Assembly (NCBI RefSeq): GCF_933775445.1
Contig: NC_065874.1
Span: 22,514,501-22,578,500, forward strand
Length of the DNA: 64,000 bases
Reading direction: 5' to 3'
DNA from: Argentina anserina
Lineage: Eukaryota; Streptophyta; Magnoliopsida; Rosales; Rosaceae
Below the pieces are notes generated by a model. The model was not told where the DNA came from. It saw only the letters and a list, made by a program, of their open reading frames with translations, and made no database searches. Both the position numbers and the translations under genes were made by a program. Positions 47,814-59,450 of this stretch are shown piece by piece; the first letter of the stretch is position 1, and each line of letters opens with the position of its first letter.

Positions 47814-48256
47814 TGAAGAAATATGAACTAAAAAGAAACTGAGAGAATGAGAAAGATGAAGATGGATAATTCTCCAGTCAGTCCAGTGTATTTCAGTTGA
47901 GAATATAAACGGATGATAAGACTAAATAGCAAAAAGAACGACAAAGCTAACCATTGTTCTACCTAGTGAGAACAGACTTTTGAGTTTTGACTAAGAACTA
48001 TTACTAGATCTAAAACTACTTTGTACATCCGGAAAATAAGGGATAATAAAGAGAAAAACTGCATAGCCATGACTGCATTTAATGCAGCAGCTTGAACACA
48101 ACACGACACCAAAGGGAGCAAACGACCACAACCTTCAAAACTGAAAACGAGACTAACAGGAAGAAACGACAACACACTGCAGGCAGCCCGCCTGCTAGCC
48201 CTGCATCACCTCTGCACTGCCCAACACACTGCATATCAGACTGCATAACTTCAACA
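47814..48256 (-). repeat. Copia 5' LTR
   Basis: It begins at the primer-site edge with TGAAGAAATATG and extends to a CA at about 48256 (TTCAACA). The outer boundary is an estimate, because the partner LTR and target duplication are missing. Confidence 0.6.
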
Positions 48257-49100
48257 GTCTGGGTATCATTTTAGGTTTTTACTTTTTATATTCTGCTGAA
48301 GGTTGTCCAAATGTTCAAACATCACCAAGTCTGTTTAAGCATGTCGATGATAAATTACACTGAAGGAAGAAAGTGTCTAGATTGGAGAGACAACTTGTGT
48401 TTCTTTTTGAGTTACCAAGGAACAGCGTCTTCTGAAAGCTTTTAAAATGTTACAGTAAATTTAAATTTAGAATGCAAGATTATGCTTGCATCATACAAGT
48501 TTCCTATAAACATTAACGAGTAGAATTCCACTAAGGTCGGTTTTCGGCTATGATCAGCTATTGATCACGACAACATCAATTGCTATTAGAAAAAAGAAGA
48601 ATCTCAGATGAAATTGGTTATGGCTAGGAAAGGAGGACAAAAAGAAAGAAAGAAAGAAAGAAGAGTCACCTAGTGATATAAGGTTGACAAAAGAATCTGA
48701 AATGGACATGAATTATCAACCAACAGAAAAATATATGACTATATGCTGTAGTATGTTCTGCACATTGCTACATCATCAATGAAACGGATCGCAATGATTT
48801 GTAGAAATAACGGAAAACATTGAAAGTTCAAACATAAAGTCATGGTAAACCAAAAATGAACAAGGAACATTGAGACTTGAGAGTTCAAATTCAGACCTTC
48901 TCCTGTCAGAAAACAAGTGCGGCAAACATATTACACAAGATGAACCATTAGCCTGGGACACTATTACTATAGACTTCTCGTCTCTGATATGTACTTAAAT
49001 ATACTGAAAACTGATCTGTACACTCGGTAAAAATGGGAATATAGTGAAGCAACAAACCACTTCACAGACTTCCATTTTTATCCACGTCACAAGAAAAAAA
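48257..49100. other. Spacer between transposon nest and NF-YA 3' end
   Basis: No gene is supported. GGTATCATTTTAGGTTTTTAC at about 48262 resembles an inverted copy of the MULE end at 40737. A (GAAA)n tract lies at 48643-48662. The remainder is AT-rich. Confidence 0.45.
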
Positions 49101-49103
49101 AGA

Positions 49104-49124
49104 AGCCAAGAATGAATTGCCTCG
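49104..49124 (-). promoter_or_regulatory. miR169 target site in the NF-YA 3' UTR
   Basis: The plus strand reads AGCCAAGAATGAATTGCCTC here, nearly the miR169 sequence itself (AGCCAAGGATGACTTGCC), so the minus-strand mRNA is complementary to miR169 with about three mismatches. It lies 80 nt after the stop codon. Known: NF-YA transcripts are conserved targets of miR169 through 3' UTR sites. The site supports post-transcriptional control of this gene during drought, nutrient stress or nodulation-type responses. Confidence 0.88.
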
Positions 49125-49203
49125 TCAACAGATTGGGGTGGGGGGCATCACGCCTAATCTCAAAGGAGTCGGAGTCTCAACCCGGCATCCACCTCCCATG
49201 GTT

Positions 49204-52200
49204 TCACTGGATGGCAAGACGCCTCTGTGAACCCTGATTTGAAGATATACTTCCCCTTTGCTGGCCTGTGCAGTCTCCTTCATCGGATCTTTTCCCTGAA
49301 TACGAACGATACAATGATGCCTGCAAGCCACCATGAGTCTGATAGCATACACTACCATTTACTAAATTGTTAGTGGCATATGCATCATGGCCTTTAGGTC
49401 GACCAGCTTCCTGTTGACTAGAGGAAGAGTTCCATGTTTCTGCAGAATCTGAGGGTAAGGGTTCCGAGCCCGATGAACTGGTAGACTGTGATGAATGTGA
49501 TGCCTTTTCTTGGCCAGTCGTCTTTGATGTATCACCAGTTGTCTTCTTTGCAAAACGTCCTCCAGTACCTCTTACCCTTCTCATAGCATGTTGATGTCGT
49601 GATTCATGCAGATATGGCTGTACCAACATAGGCAAATACTCGCTCAAATTTCATACCCATATTAACACCAAAAAATTGCCCAATTATAAAATTTTTGCCA
49701 TAGATATACAGTAAGCTTGATGTTTTGTATCCTGACTAATGCCAAAAAATAAATAAATCACCCAATACAATGATTTACATATAAACAGAACCAACAAGTC
49801 CATATCACTGAATGAATTATGACCTGACAGTTACCACACAAGCAGGACCACTTGCAGCGGTTAGGAGTTCTGTCAAATATTATTCCCCTACCCAAAAAAG
49901 AAATATTCAGGCAACTAGCGTTTCACCAGAGCCTACTCTCTCTCAATTTAGGAGTACTTTTTTTATAGATTTGACCGACATTTTAAAGCATCTAAATATG
50001 CTCTTATCAGTGCAACTTCATGCCCCTTATTCTAAATCCAAGCTTGGCAGATTACTGGTCTAGTTTGTACTTCACATTTCTCTTCATGCTCTGCTGGTCT
50101 TGAGCTCATGATGAATAGAGAATTGGAGATAAGACACCGCGTCAGTAAAATTAGAAAATTGAGGGTTTTATAAGCTTTAGATTTAGTTTTGTTTGCTTCA
50201 ATTTGGAAAATGATTGGAAATGCAAAAAAATAGACTGCTGAGACACAGGGTTCCAGTACCAACGGGTCTCATCTCTCCTAAACCTAATGTTAAGTTAACT
50301 CACTGAGAAGAAACTACAAAAAATTTCTTTGCTTAATTAAAATAGACATGTAGCAGATTATTTAAAGGCCTGATGACACATTTCATGACTTTCATCAGTA
50401 CTTATGAAGAGGCCATACAACTTGGGACGGTCAACATCAATTAGTGCAATCAAAATGTTACCTTTCTGACTTTGATTAGCTTCTTTTCAAGTTCTGCTTT
50501 TGCACGTGCCTGTCTTCGCCGTAGAATCCCTTGGTATTGTTTAGCATTGACATATACAGGCTCCTGTGCCATCTCAAGAGGTAATGGCATTCTAGCATGT
50601 GGCATTCCAACAAAAGGAGGATAACCCTGAGCAATTGAGATAACATTAGATATTAAGAGATTTAAAAAGTGCAGATTTCACATCGACCTTGTTACACATA
50701 GCACGAATCATTACTAATTACTGCTACTATTACTATACCCACCACAAAATGATCTAGCACAAGGGAATAGTATCGCCCAAGACTTCTGATAGTGGAACCT
50801 TACGTTTTTTACAAAGGTAGAGAAAATGAAAAGAAAAGTAAAAGCAAAGAACACTCACGGTTCTAGCAAGGACGGCACAGAACATCAAACAGAAAAAGAT
50901 ATAAAAGGGGCCAAGCTTATCGACAACAATAATGTCATTCATATATGTTCTGATTTGATTGGTAACAGGGTGGCTTCAATGCTTTATTCATATGCTTCAC
51001 TAAAAATTACTACAGATATCAAGTTTCTCATTAAAACACACAAAAGGACTTCTCTATTCATTAATTTCCATGAAACTCCTTGAAAATAGACATAGATTGC
51101 AAGACCCACCGGTGTCCTTCCCCTCTTTTTTTTTTTTTTTGTTTTGTTCTTGAGATGTCAGATCTCTCACTCAATGTGTTCTTGATAACTCTAAATGAAG
51201 TGTTCCAAGTTTTTATACTTATATTGGCCATGCTTCCCCTTTCATGGGATCTCTTTAGGCCCAAACGATCTCATTTTTTACATTCGGGGAGACAATGATA
51301 TATTGCCGCACCACCTCCTCCATCATTATAATTGATTAATAAGACATAACTACTCAATATGTTGTATTATTAACAATAATAATAGAACTTCAACTCTGAA
51401 AAGCAAGGAGAAGACATCTAGGATGGGAAATACGGACTCTATAATGGTATTTACGCACCATATGGACTTCCTGGATTAATAATGATCTTGAATGGTAGAT
51501 GTCTGAGGGAATAAAATGATTAGATACCAGGTTCAGCAAACTCAAGTTTTAAAGGACGAACACACACATAACACTTCGGTTTAGGAATCACTCCCACGTT
51601 TCTCACCTTAACCTAGGCTTCTCACCTTAGTCTAGGCTTCACACCCAGAACACTTTGTTTTAGGAATCTCTCCTAGATTTCTCACCTTAATCTAGGCTTC
51701 TCGCTGATCCCATCACAGGACAACTCAGAAAATCAAAATTAATTCTTATTCAACAAAACATGCTTTAGCCATTCTGCTCTTACATATATTCATACCAGAG
51801 TTTATAGCCAACATTAACTAGCACCAACTGAAACAACAATTTGAAACGACACAACACAGAAACTTGAAAGGACACAAAGGTTATAGAGTTCTAGAATCAG
51901 GCTCAGTTTTCCCTCCAAAGAAATTAATCCCTTTGGAAAGGGAAAGACTAGGAGCTTTCTTACATCCAATTCCTTTGTTGAAAAACCTTAACAGGTTTAG
52001 CCATGTTATCATCATAAAACTAAAACCTACAAATTTATATATATTTTTTAATCAAAATAAATCCCGCAAAGTTGTCATTGCAGATTCTGTGTTTATCAAT
52101 GCAAGGAAAAATACTGTGAGTAACCACTCCTGCAGAAAATAAGATAATCTATAATACCATTTCACAATAAAGATTGCAACCAAAAGAATATTCCCATGAA

Positions 52201-53610
52201 GTCCTAACTCTCCCTCAGTATGGAATTTTCCAAAGGGTAGAGAGCTATGCGTCTGCAAAGATCCAGAAATCCAAAGAAAAAAGACTCCGAACCATACAAT
52301 AAGAAAGCTATGAAGTTATAATTGATAGGCAAAATAACGTCTACCATCAACAACAACAAAAAAATTGACGAAGATAAAAGTGAGAAATAACTAAGAAGTA
52401 CTGAGATAAATGGATCTAAAACATGTATTGAAAAATCCATCAGATAATCAGTCGGATCAAAAACACGTCAATGACTTCTTAAAGAAAAACTATGAGGAAT
52501 AGCATATCTAATAAATGCTCAGCTATTTTTTAAAGTTGGTAAACACAGAACTTACAAACAGCCCATATACACAGACTGTTTCATATATTATGAAACAAAC
52601 AAACTACTAACATCTATCAACCGGCTCTAAATTAGATCATTCCTCCCATCTACCCATTCTGAATATATCGTCCCAAAAAACGATGACAGAATTTCTATCA
52701 ACCAAAAGAATCCATATAAAGCTCAATTGCCACTCCAACCATTCCCCACCATAAGACAACTGTGTGACAGAACAATGAAACTAATTCAAATCCAAATCTT
52801 TGTCTTCCATTAGATGGTGAATTGAGAGATGTATAAAACAATACAAATTGATGCATATATATCAGTTTCAAAAACTAGTTCATTACTTGTGGATACATAC
52901 ATTCCCATATTGCAAATGAGAATCTACCATAAATAAAGATGATATCGATTACATACCAAGGGCTGATGTCCATAAGCCGCCATCATTCCTGCATAATATG
53001 GATCCTGGTAAGGATTTGAGGCACAAGCCTGAAAAAGAAATGCAAGAAAATTAGAACTACAAAAATATATGTGCATACATTCTAAACATACAAGCATATA
53101 CTATGAGCCATCAGTACACTAGGTAGGAGGCAAATCAGAGTTAATACATCTAGGAGACTTACGATAGAGTGACCAATAAGTTCAAGCTGTGGTGGCTGAG
53201 CAACGCCGTCATCATGCACTGTAGGAACAGAGGACGAACCAAGATGCAAATCCTGGTTTTTATTTCCATCTGGAATTGAAAACAAGATTGTTGTAACTAA
53301 ATCCTTCTAAATGCAAGGTGAACCAACAGACAATGAAATTGCTACCTGACTGAGATGTCATTTGTGACTCTTTCGTGTTATCATCATCCTCATTTGATCC
53401 ATCATCAGAAACAGATTTATATTCACTGGATTCTGAATGACTTTTTTGGCGCTCAAAAGAAGATGAATTGGAAACATTTCTCCCTGTCACAGTTGGGGAG
53501 GTGGGGTTATACCCAACTGTGCGCCACCAAGGTTCCGAAGAAACAGTGGGTGGTGGAATGGTATGATGATCAGCAGGTATTCGGTTTTCAGATTCAACAT
53601 TTGGCTGCAT
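49204..53610 (-). CDS. NF-YA: NF-YA (CCAAT-binding factor subunit A), complete
   Basis: Five coding exons on the minus strand: 53610-53346, 53269-53163, 53028-52957, 50626-50462 and 49617-49204; 1,023 nt or 340 residues. Phases close and all introns are GT..AG; the 2.3-kb intron 3 is the longest. The N-terminal half is Ser/Pro/Asp-rich, followed by [20 protein letters not shown]. The core spans about 170-225: [20 protein letters not shown] (NF-YB/C-binding helix) then [20 protein letters not shown] (CCAAT-contact helix). The tail is Ser/Gln-rich. Known: NF-YA joins the NF-YB/NF-YC dimer in the nucleus and gives CCAAT specificity. Similarity looks closest to the NF-YA1/9 and A3/8 groups, but the paralogue cannot be fixed by eye. 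A miR169 site follows the stop codon. Confidence 0.95.
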
Positions 53611-53629
53611 GCCTCAAATTTCCAAGGTT

Positions 53630-54183
53630 CTGTACACAAGAAACATTATTACGGACTCAGTAAATACAAATAGGGGAAACATAAAATCCCTCTAGGTAAT
53701 TTACAAGTACATAAAAACAGTATTCCAAGTCATTACAAGTACATTCAGCCACAGAGACAACCATAGAGGGTAAGGAGATAACCAAAGTACCAAAATATGG
53801 AAAAAGAAGTTTAAAAGAAAAAACAAAATTTTAATACATCATCAAGGACACTTGGTTAATAATTTAGCTTCAAGCAATCAACCAATCAATCAATTAAGCT
53901 AAATCAATATGGCCAACCTCTCTAATATGGTTAATCCCTCAATCAAGTATAGAACTCAAGAATCAAACAATGACACAACCCAAACATAAAGCTCAACTGG
54001 GTGTGAAGAATTCTCAATATCGAAACCAACAAAACCCAAATCAAGCACAAACAATCCAAAACACACCCTAATCGACAGCATGCAATAACCCAATTCGAAC
54101 CAAATCAAACCCCCCCCCCCCAATTCTCAAAAACCCTAGACAAAATTAACCAACCGAATATAAATTCAAATTATAAAACTCAC
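53630..54183 (-). promoter_or_regulatory. NF-YA 5' UTR intron
   Basis: A donor (AGCTCG/GTGAGT at 54183) and an acceptor (TTGTGTACAG at 53630) bound a 554-bp intron in the leader, leaving 19 nt of UTR before the ATG. A 5' UTR intron is usual in plant NF-YA genes and can host uORF switching. It contains a poly-C run at about 54110-54120. Confidence 0.7.
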
Positions 54184-54309
54184 CGAGCTAGAGGAGAAGA
54201 AAAAGAAAGCCAATTAGAAAGCAGAGAACCCTAGAATTTGGGGAAGATTCTCTCTATTCCTTCACAACAATCTCGTCTGCAATTCCATACAATCTCTCAG
54301 TGTAGCTAA

Positions 54310-55080
54310 CTGTACTGTACTGTACTATTAATCCGCAAAGGGCCTTCTGCTTTCGTCACCCACCGCGGGCCCCACTCGATTGTTCTGGAGAGTTTCTAAT
54401 CCGCCACGTGGGGATGCTGCGAACCGGGAACCGGTTGGGCCGGGCTGGGGATTCGGGGAGGTGGAACTGGTTAGAGCAGGTTCCCGGTTGTAAAGTGACG
54501 CGGCATAGAGGAGGTTGGGGTCCACATGGGGTGAGGTTAGCCACGTGATTGGCACGCTTGATGGGGGAACGCGTGGCGAGGCTAGTAGGGCCCAGATTGC
54601 AGATGCAGTGCGGTAAGAGTAGCCACGTTTGCTAGTTAAAATGGATTAATTGACGTTTTCTCGTAGGAGTGTGAAACAAACCAAGTAGGTGTCTCTCCGA
54701 ATTGCGATGGAGTAGTAGGTCAAAAGCCAACAAGCAATAAAAATAAAAAATAAAAAATATTAATGTTCACACCAAAAATGAAAATTTGGCTGTAACAAAA
54801 AAAAATGAAAATTTGGCGGTACTGTGTGCGATAAAATATTTCTCAAAACACAAAAAGTGAAAATTTATAAGTATTTTCAACTTTATAAGAGTAAAACCAC
54901 CTTACTAAATTAGAGTAAAACCCTTTTTAAAAAATAAGTACAAATTAAAACAACTTATATTCAAGGAGATTTTATTAAAATTAAAAAGTAAAAATAACCT
55001 ACGACTCAAAAACGAAAGAACATGACTCAAAACTAACTAAAAAAAAGCAGCATACGAGCGAACGCACCTCACGCGCTTCT
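54310..55080. promoter_or_regulatory. NF-YA promoter region
   Basis: The upstream flank begins GC-rich (54340-54600, including CCACGTGG near 54402 and CCACGTGATT near 54541, both G-box-like ACGT cores) and becomes AT-rich toward the LINE. G-box cores bind bZIP/bHLH factors; their use here is inferred. No other gene was seen. Confidence 0.45.
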
Positions 55081-55342
55081 CTCAAAATTCTCGTTCCTGA
55101 TCTTTCTTCGTGTTTAGCCATCGTTGAATTTCACGTTTTCCGGCTCCGATTGCTTTCTGATCTTCTCTGGTGGCACCTCCAGTCTTCACCTTCTCCGCCC
55201 TCCTAATGGGAAGTGGCGGAGACTCAGATCCTTCTTTACTTCATCACAAGCGCACTAAATCTGGTGGGGATATTAGTTCTAACCTTCAAGCTCTACAAAT
55301 GGAGGAGGCAGACCTCGTAATTCTGGCAGTGTCAACCCTCAG

Positions 55343-56868
55343 TTGTCATATGCTAGCACTCTCAAAAACCCTGTTGATCGCTATCGGCAAACTATGACAG
55401 AGGATTTTGAATTTACTTATACGGATTGCTCTTACTCTCAAGGTAAGCATGACCTCAATGTCTCTTTCTTTGATAAGGTTCATAATAAGCTAGATTTTGA
55501 CTGGCGTTGTGTTGTGAATGTCAAACTTATGGGGAAACTTAATTCAACCAATTCCTATGACTTTATGTTGTGTGAGCTTCGAAGAAAATGGCAAGTTAAG
55601 GGAGGTTTGCAACTTATTGATCTTCCTAATGATTTATATATTGTGAAATTTAACTTGGAAGAAGATATGAATTATGCTTTGTGTGAAGGGCCATGGATTT
55701 TAGCTGGACAAACTCTTGTGGTTAGGAAGTGGAAACCTGAATTTGATCCTTATGGGTTAGGATATTTGGGTTACCTATGAAATTTTTCAAAAAGTTCACT
55801 CTGAAGAAAATTGAAAAAATTTCTTGGTAATGTGATCAAGGTTGATAAGGTAACTGTGGGACAATCTAGAGGCCAGTTTGCTAGAATCTGTGTTGAAGTT
55901 GATCTAAATAAACTATTTCACCATTTTGTTGAAGTTGAATCTATTGCTTATAATGTCATTTATGAGGGGATTTCTCTTATTTGCTACTAATTCTAATAAT
56001 GTTCAGTCTGTGAATGTTATGCATGGTGTGGATGATGTTGTCATGGTTTCAAATAATGATTTAAAAAGGACTAGTGTTGTTGTTAAGGATGATATGGGTC
56101 CATGGATGCATGTGTCTTATAGAAACATGAAGAAAAGTGGTGATGACAAGTGGTACATGGACTAGTGTTGTTGCAACAAAAAAGTCTAGTGTTGTTGTTA
56201 AGGATGATATGGGTCCATGGATGCATGTGTCTTATAGAAACAAGAAGAAAAGTGGTGATGACAAGTGGTCCATGGACTTGTGTTGTTGCAAGATGAACAT
56301 CTGAATGATTCTGAAACTCTTGAAAGGACCATTGTGAATAATATTAATCATACTCCTCTTGTAGTGAAGTTTTGGAAAAAAAATTCAAGAGAAACAAAAC
56401 AAGACTATTAGCCATGTGAAGACCAATAAGAATGCTATGCACACCTCAACTCCTAGTAACCATTTTTCCGTTGTGAATATTCATGCTGCAAAAGGCAATG
56501 CCTCAGTATTTGCTAAGACTTCTAGAATCCCAATGAGAGATGTTTCAGATTCCAAAAGCAATAATGGGTCTAGATTTGACTTATCTTATAACAGGAAATC
56601 CAAGGGCTCCAATGCTATGCCTAAACAACATAATCATGTTTCTAAAATGTTGTCTTTTGAAAATGTGAATTCAAATATGCTTGGAGATGGTATTTTTGCT
56701 ATATTTGGTTTCACTCCTCCTGATGAGTCTCAATCTACTTCTGGTATGAATTCTCTGACCAACCTTGACAGTGATTCTTATGTTGATCAAGTTTTTGATG
56801 ATGATGGCAAATTGCATGTTGAGGATAATTCAACCTCTCCATTTGGTGACAATATGAATGATGATTAA
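55343..56868 (+). pseudogene. LINE ORF1 (DUF4283) remnant
   Basis: The open stretch at 55343-55780 reads MSYASTLKNPVDRYRQ, MLCELRRKWQVKGGLQLIDL and CEGPWILAGQTLVVRKWKP, diagnostic of DUF4283. After frameshifts come GQFARICVEVDLNK and YNVIYEGISLI, the stretch preceding the zinc knuckle, but the knuckle itself is missing. The rest holds a 113-bp tandem duplication (about 56075-56290) and a Ser/Asn-rich segment to a stop at 56868. Confidence 0.8.
56066..56300 (+). repeat. Tandem duplication of about 113 bp inside LINE ORF1
   Basis: Two copies share ACTAGTGTTGTTG or TCTAGTGTTGTTG starts, GATGATATGGGTCCATGGAT, CATGTGTCTTATAGAAACA and GTGGTGATGACAAGTGG. Differences are a handful of substitutions, one of which (AAGTGGTACATGGACTAG) creates a stop in the first copy. 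Confidence 0.85.
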
Positions 56869-56899
56869 TTAGTTTTCCAGCCTCTCTCCCTCTTTATTT

Positions 56900-57410
56900 T
56901 TCTAATGATTAAAGTCATCTTTTGGAATGCTAAAGGTGCAGGAAGTGAGAACTTTAGAAATGTTGTTGCAGATTTAGTGAAACTTAATTCTGTTGATATT
57001 TTGGCTATCTGTGAGCCTAGTGTCCCTTTTAATAAGGCTTGGAAGGCTTTGCAGAACATTGGTTTTAATGATTAAGAATAGTTGAGGCTAGGGGTTTTTC
57101 TGGTGACCTTTGGTTAGTTTGGAATAAAGATAAAGTTCAGGTTGATTACATAGATGATAATTTTCAATATATTTTTGTTAAAATTACTTTGCCTAGAAAG
57201 AAACCATGGATGCTCGATGTGGTTTATGCTAGTCCGAACCACACTTCTAAAGCTTCTCTATGGAGATATTTTGATCATCTTATCTCCAAATATGGTTTTC
57301 CTTGGATTTTGATCGATGATTTAAATGAATTAATTGATGATGCCAATAAAATGGAGGGCCTCTCACTAGTAGGTTCGGTGGATTAAGAGACTGGAGAAAT
57401 CGAAATGCTA
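56900..57410 (+). pseudogene. LINE ORF2 endonuclease (APE) remnant
   Basis: It begins MIKVIFWNAKGAGSENFRN, the L1 endonuclease N-terminus (K-x-x-x-WN-x-(R/K)G). It continues LAICEPSVPFNKAWKAL, then after a stop VEARGFSGDLWLVWNKDKV and WMLDVVYASPNHTSKASLW. Catalytic-site text expected as GDFN reads IDDLNELID, so the key residue pattern is altered. Confidence 0.8.
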
Positions 57411-58089
57411 TGATTGATATGGGCTTTCAATTGTTTCACTTGGAGCAACAACATGGTTAAATAGAGACTGGATAAAGCCTTTTGTAATTGTTCTTGGAGG
57501 GAATTATTCAGTGAAGCTTTCATTAAGCATCTTCCTAAAACTAGATCAGACCATTGTTCTATTCTGTTGCAACTTTACTCTAACAATTTTGTTAACAAAG
57601 ATGCTTTTCCTTTTCGATTTCAGGCGATGTGGCTATACCATGAGAAATATTCTGATTTTGTCTCTAGCACATGGAATAATTTGAATGGTGATTTTCCTTC
57701 TAAGATTAAAGGTATGTCTAATGCTCTCTCTGCTTGGAAGAAGGATAGTTTTGGACATTTTTTTCAGAAAAAAAGGAAAATTCTTGCAAGGATTAGTGGT
57801 ATCCCAAAAGCTTGTGATATAGGCAATAACCATTTTCTCATCAATCTAGAAGCTGAGCTTATTCATGAATATGAGTAGATATTGAATCAAGAGTGTCTTT
57901 TTTAGAAACAGAAATATAGAGATAAATGGATTGAAGGAGGGGCAGAAACACTAAACTTTTCCCTATGACTACTTTGGTTAGAAGGAGAAGAAACAAGATT
58001 GAAGGAGAAGAAACACTAATATTATAGACATGAAGATGATTGCTATTCATTTTTTCACTCAGCTCTTCTCTGTGTAGAAATATGTTGAT

Positions 58090-59450
58090 AACATGTTTAT
58101 CATTCCTTGGTTATTCCCCGTGATTGATCAGTCCACTATGGCTAACCTGTGCAAACCTGTTACTCTTCTTGATGTTAAAGTTGCCTTATTTGCTATTGGT
58201 GGTCTCAAAGCTCCTAGATTTGATGGTTTTCCTGCCATTTTCTTTCAACTTCACTGGCAGTTGTACTCTTGTGAAATTTTCAATGTGGTTAAGGAGGCTT
58301 TCTCTTCATTCTCTATTCCTCCTGGCCTAAACCACACCATCATTGCTCTTCTTCCAAAAATTGAGGGTCCTCAACACATGGTGAATTTAAGACCAATCAG
58401 TTTATGTACAACCATCTATAAGATCATTTCGAAGATAATTGTGGCCAAGATCAAACCTCTCATGCAGAAGCTCATACGTCCCAATCACATTAGCTATGTT
58501 CCTGGTCATATTTCTGATAACATTATGATTGCTCAAGAGACGCTCTTCAAATTTAAAAAATATGGTGGCAAAAGGTTTCTTTGCCTGGAAAGTGGATCTT
58601 TCTACGACCTATGATAGGATGATCTGGTCTTTTATTGAGCAGTTGTTGTATGAGATCAAAATTTCAACTGAGTTAGTGAGATTGATTATGAGTTGCATCT
58701 CTTATACTAGCTTTCAAATTTCTTTCAATGGTGAACTTACTAATTCTTTCAAAGCTCATAGAGGCATAAGACATGATGACCCTCTTTCTCCATATATTTT
58801 TGTCTTATGTATGGAAAACCTTTCTCAAATGATCAATGCAGTGGAAATGGGGGATTGGAGGGTAGTGGGTGCCTCTCAATCTAGTCCTAAGGTTTCTCAT
58901 TTGTTTTTTTTTTTTTGCGGATGATCTTATGTTTTTTGCTAAAGCTTCTGTTCAACAGGCTACCATGTGGAAATGGTGCATGAATGCCTTTTGTTCTCTC
59001 TTAGGCCAAGCTGTAAGTTTTGAAAAATCTCTGATTTTCTGCTCTTCCAATACTTGTAAGAGTTTAGCTTCTATAATCAGTAGAGTTTATGGTTCCCCTA
59101 ATGATTTAGGCAAGTATTTCAATATACTTCTCATTCACACCAGAGTGAACAAGCATACTTATAATACCATTTTTGATAGAATTCAAAATACATTATCTAG
59201 TTGGAAGATTCAGATGATAATAATGGCTGGTAAATTAACTTTAGTGCAATCCGTCACTTCTTCCATTCCTATTTATCCTATGCAGACTACAAAATTTCTT
59301 GTAAGCTTGTGTGAAAAAATTGATCAATTAACGGGAATTTTCATTTGGGTTGATTCTAATGAGAGGAAGAAGGTTCCCTTGGTTAATTGTGATACTGTAT
59401 GCCAACCCAAAGCTAATAGGGGATTGGGATTAAGAAAACTGATGAAATGA
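58090..59450 (+). pseudogene. LINE ORF2 reverse transcriptase remnant
   Basis: Readable in two or three frames: ALFAIGGLKAPRFDGFPAIF, LRPISLCTTIYKIISKIIVA, AHRGIRHDDPLSPYIFVLCM and FFADDLMFFAKAS. FADD at about 58916-58927 is the RT catalytic box and follows a 14-base T run where the frame shifts. GLKAPRFDG stands for the usual KAPGPDG and RHDDPLSP for RQGDPLSP, so conserved positions are altered. Confidence 0.85.

Larger units (their letters stand above)
40859..48256 (-). mobile_element. Ty1/copia remnant, split by a nested LTR insertion
   Basis: In element order from the right: an LTR (47814-48256), an initiator-Met primer site, a gag piece, then after a 5.1-kb insertion the integrase and a linker region ending at 40859. 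Reverse transcriptase, RNase H and the 3' LTR are absent; the element is truncated where it meets the MULE repeat. The sequence 5' of the insertion (47131-47440) and 3' of it (41720-42046) still reads in copia style but is degenerate. Confidence 0.8.

Noticed and set aside
48262..48283. Confirmed right end of the MULE at 40737
   Set aside because: About 20 bp match in inverted orientation, but the next TIR segment and a 9-bp duplication are missing, so it stays a possibility only.
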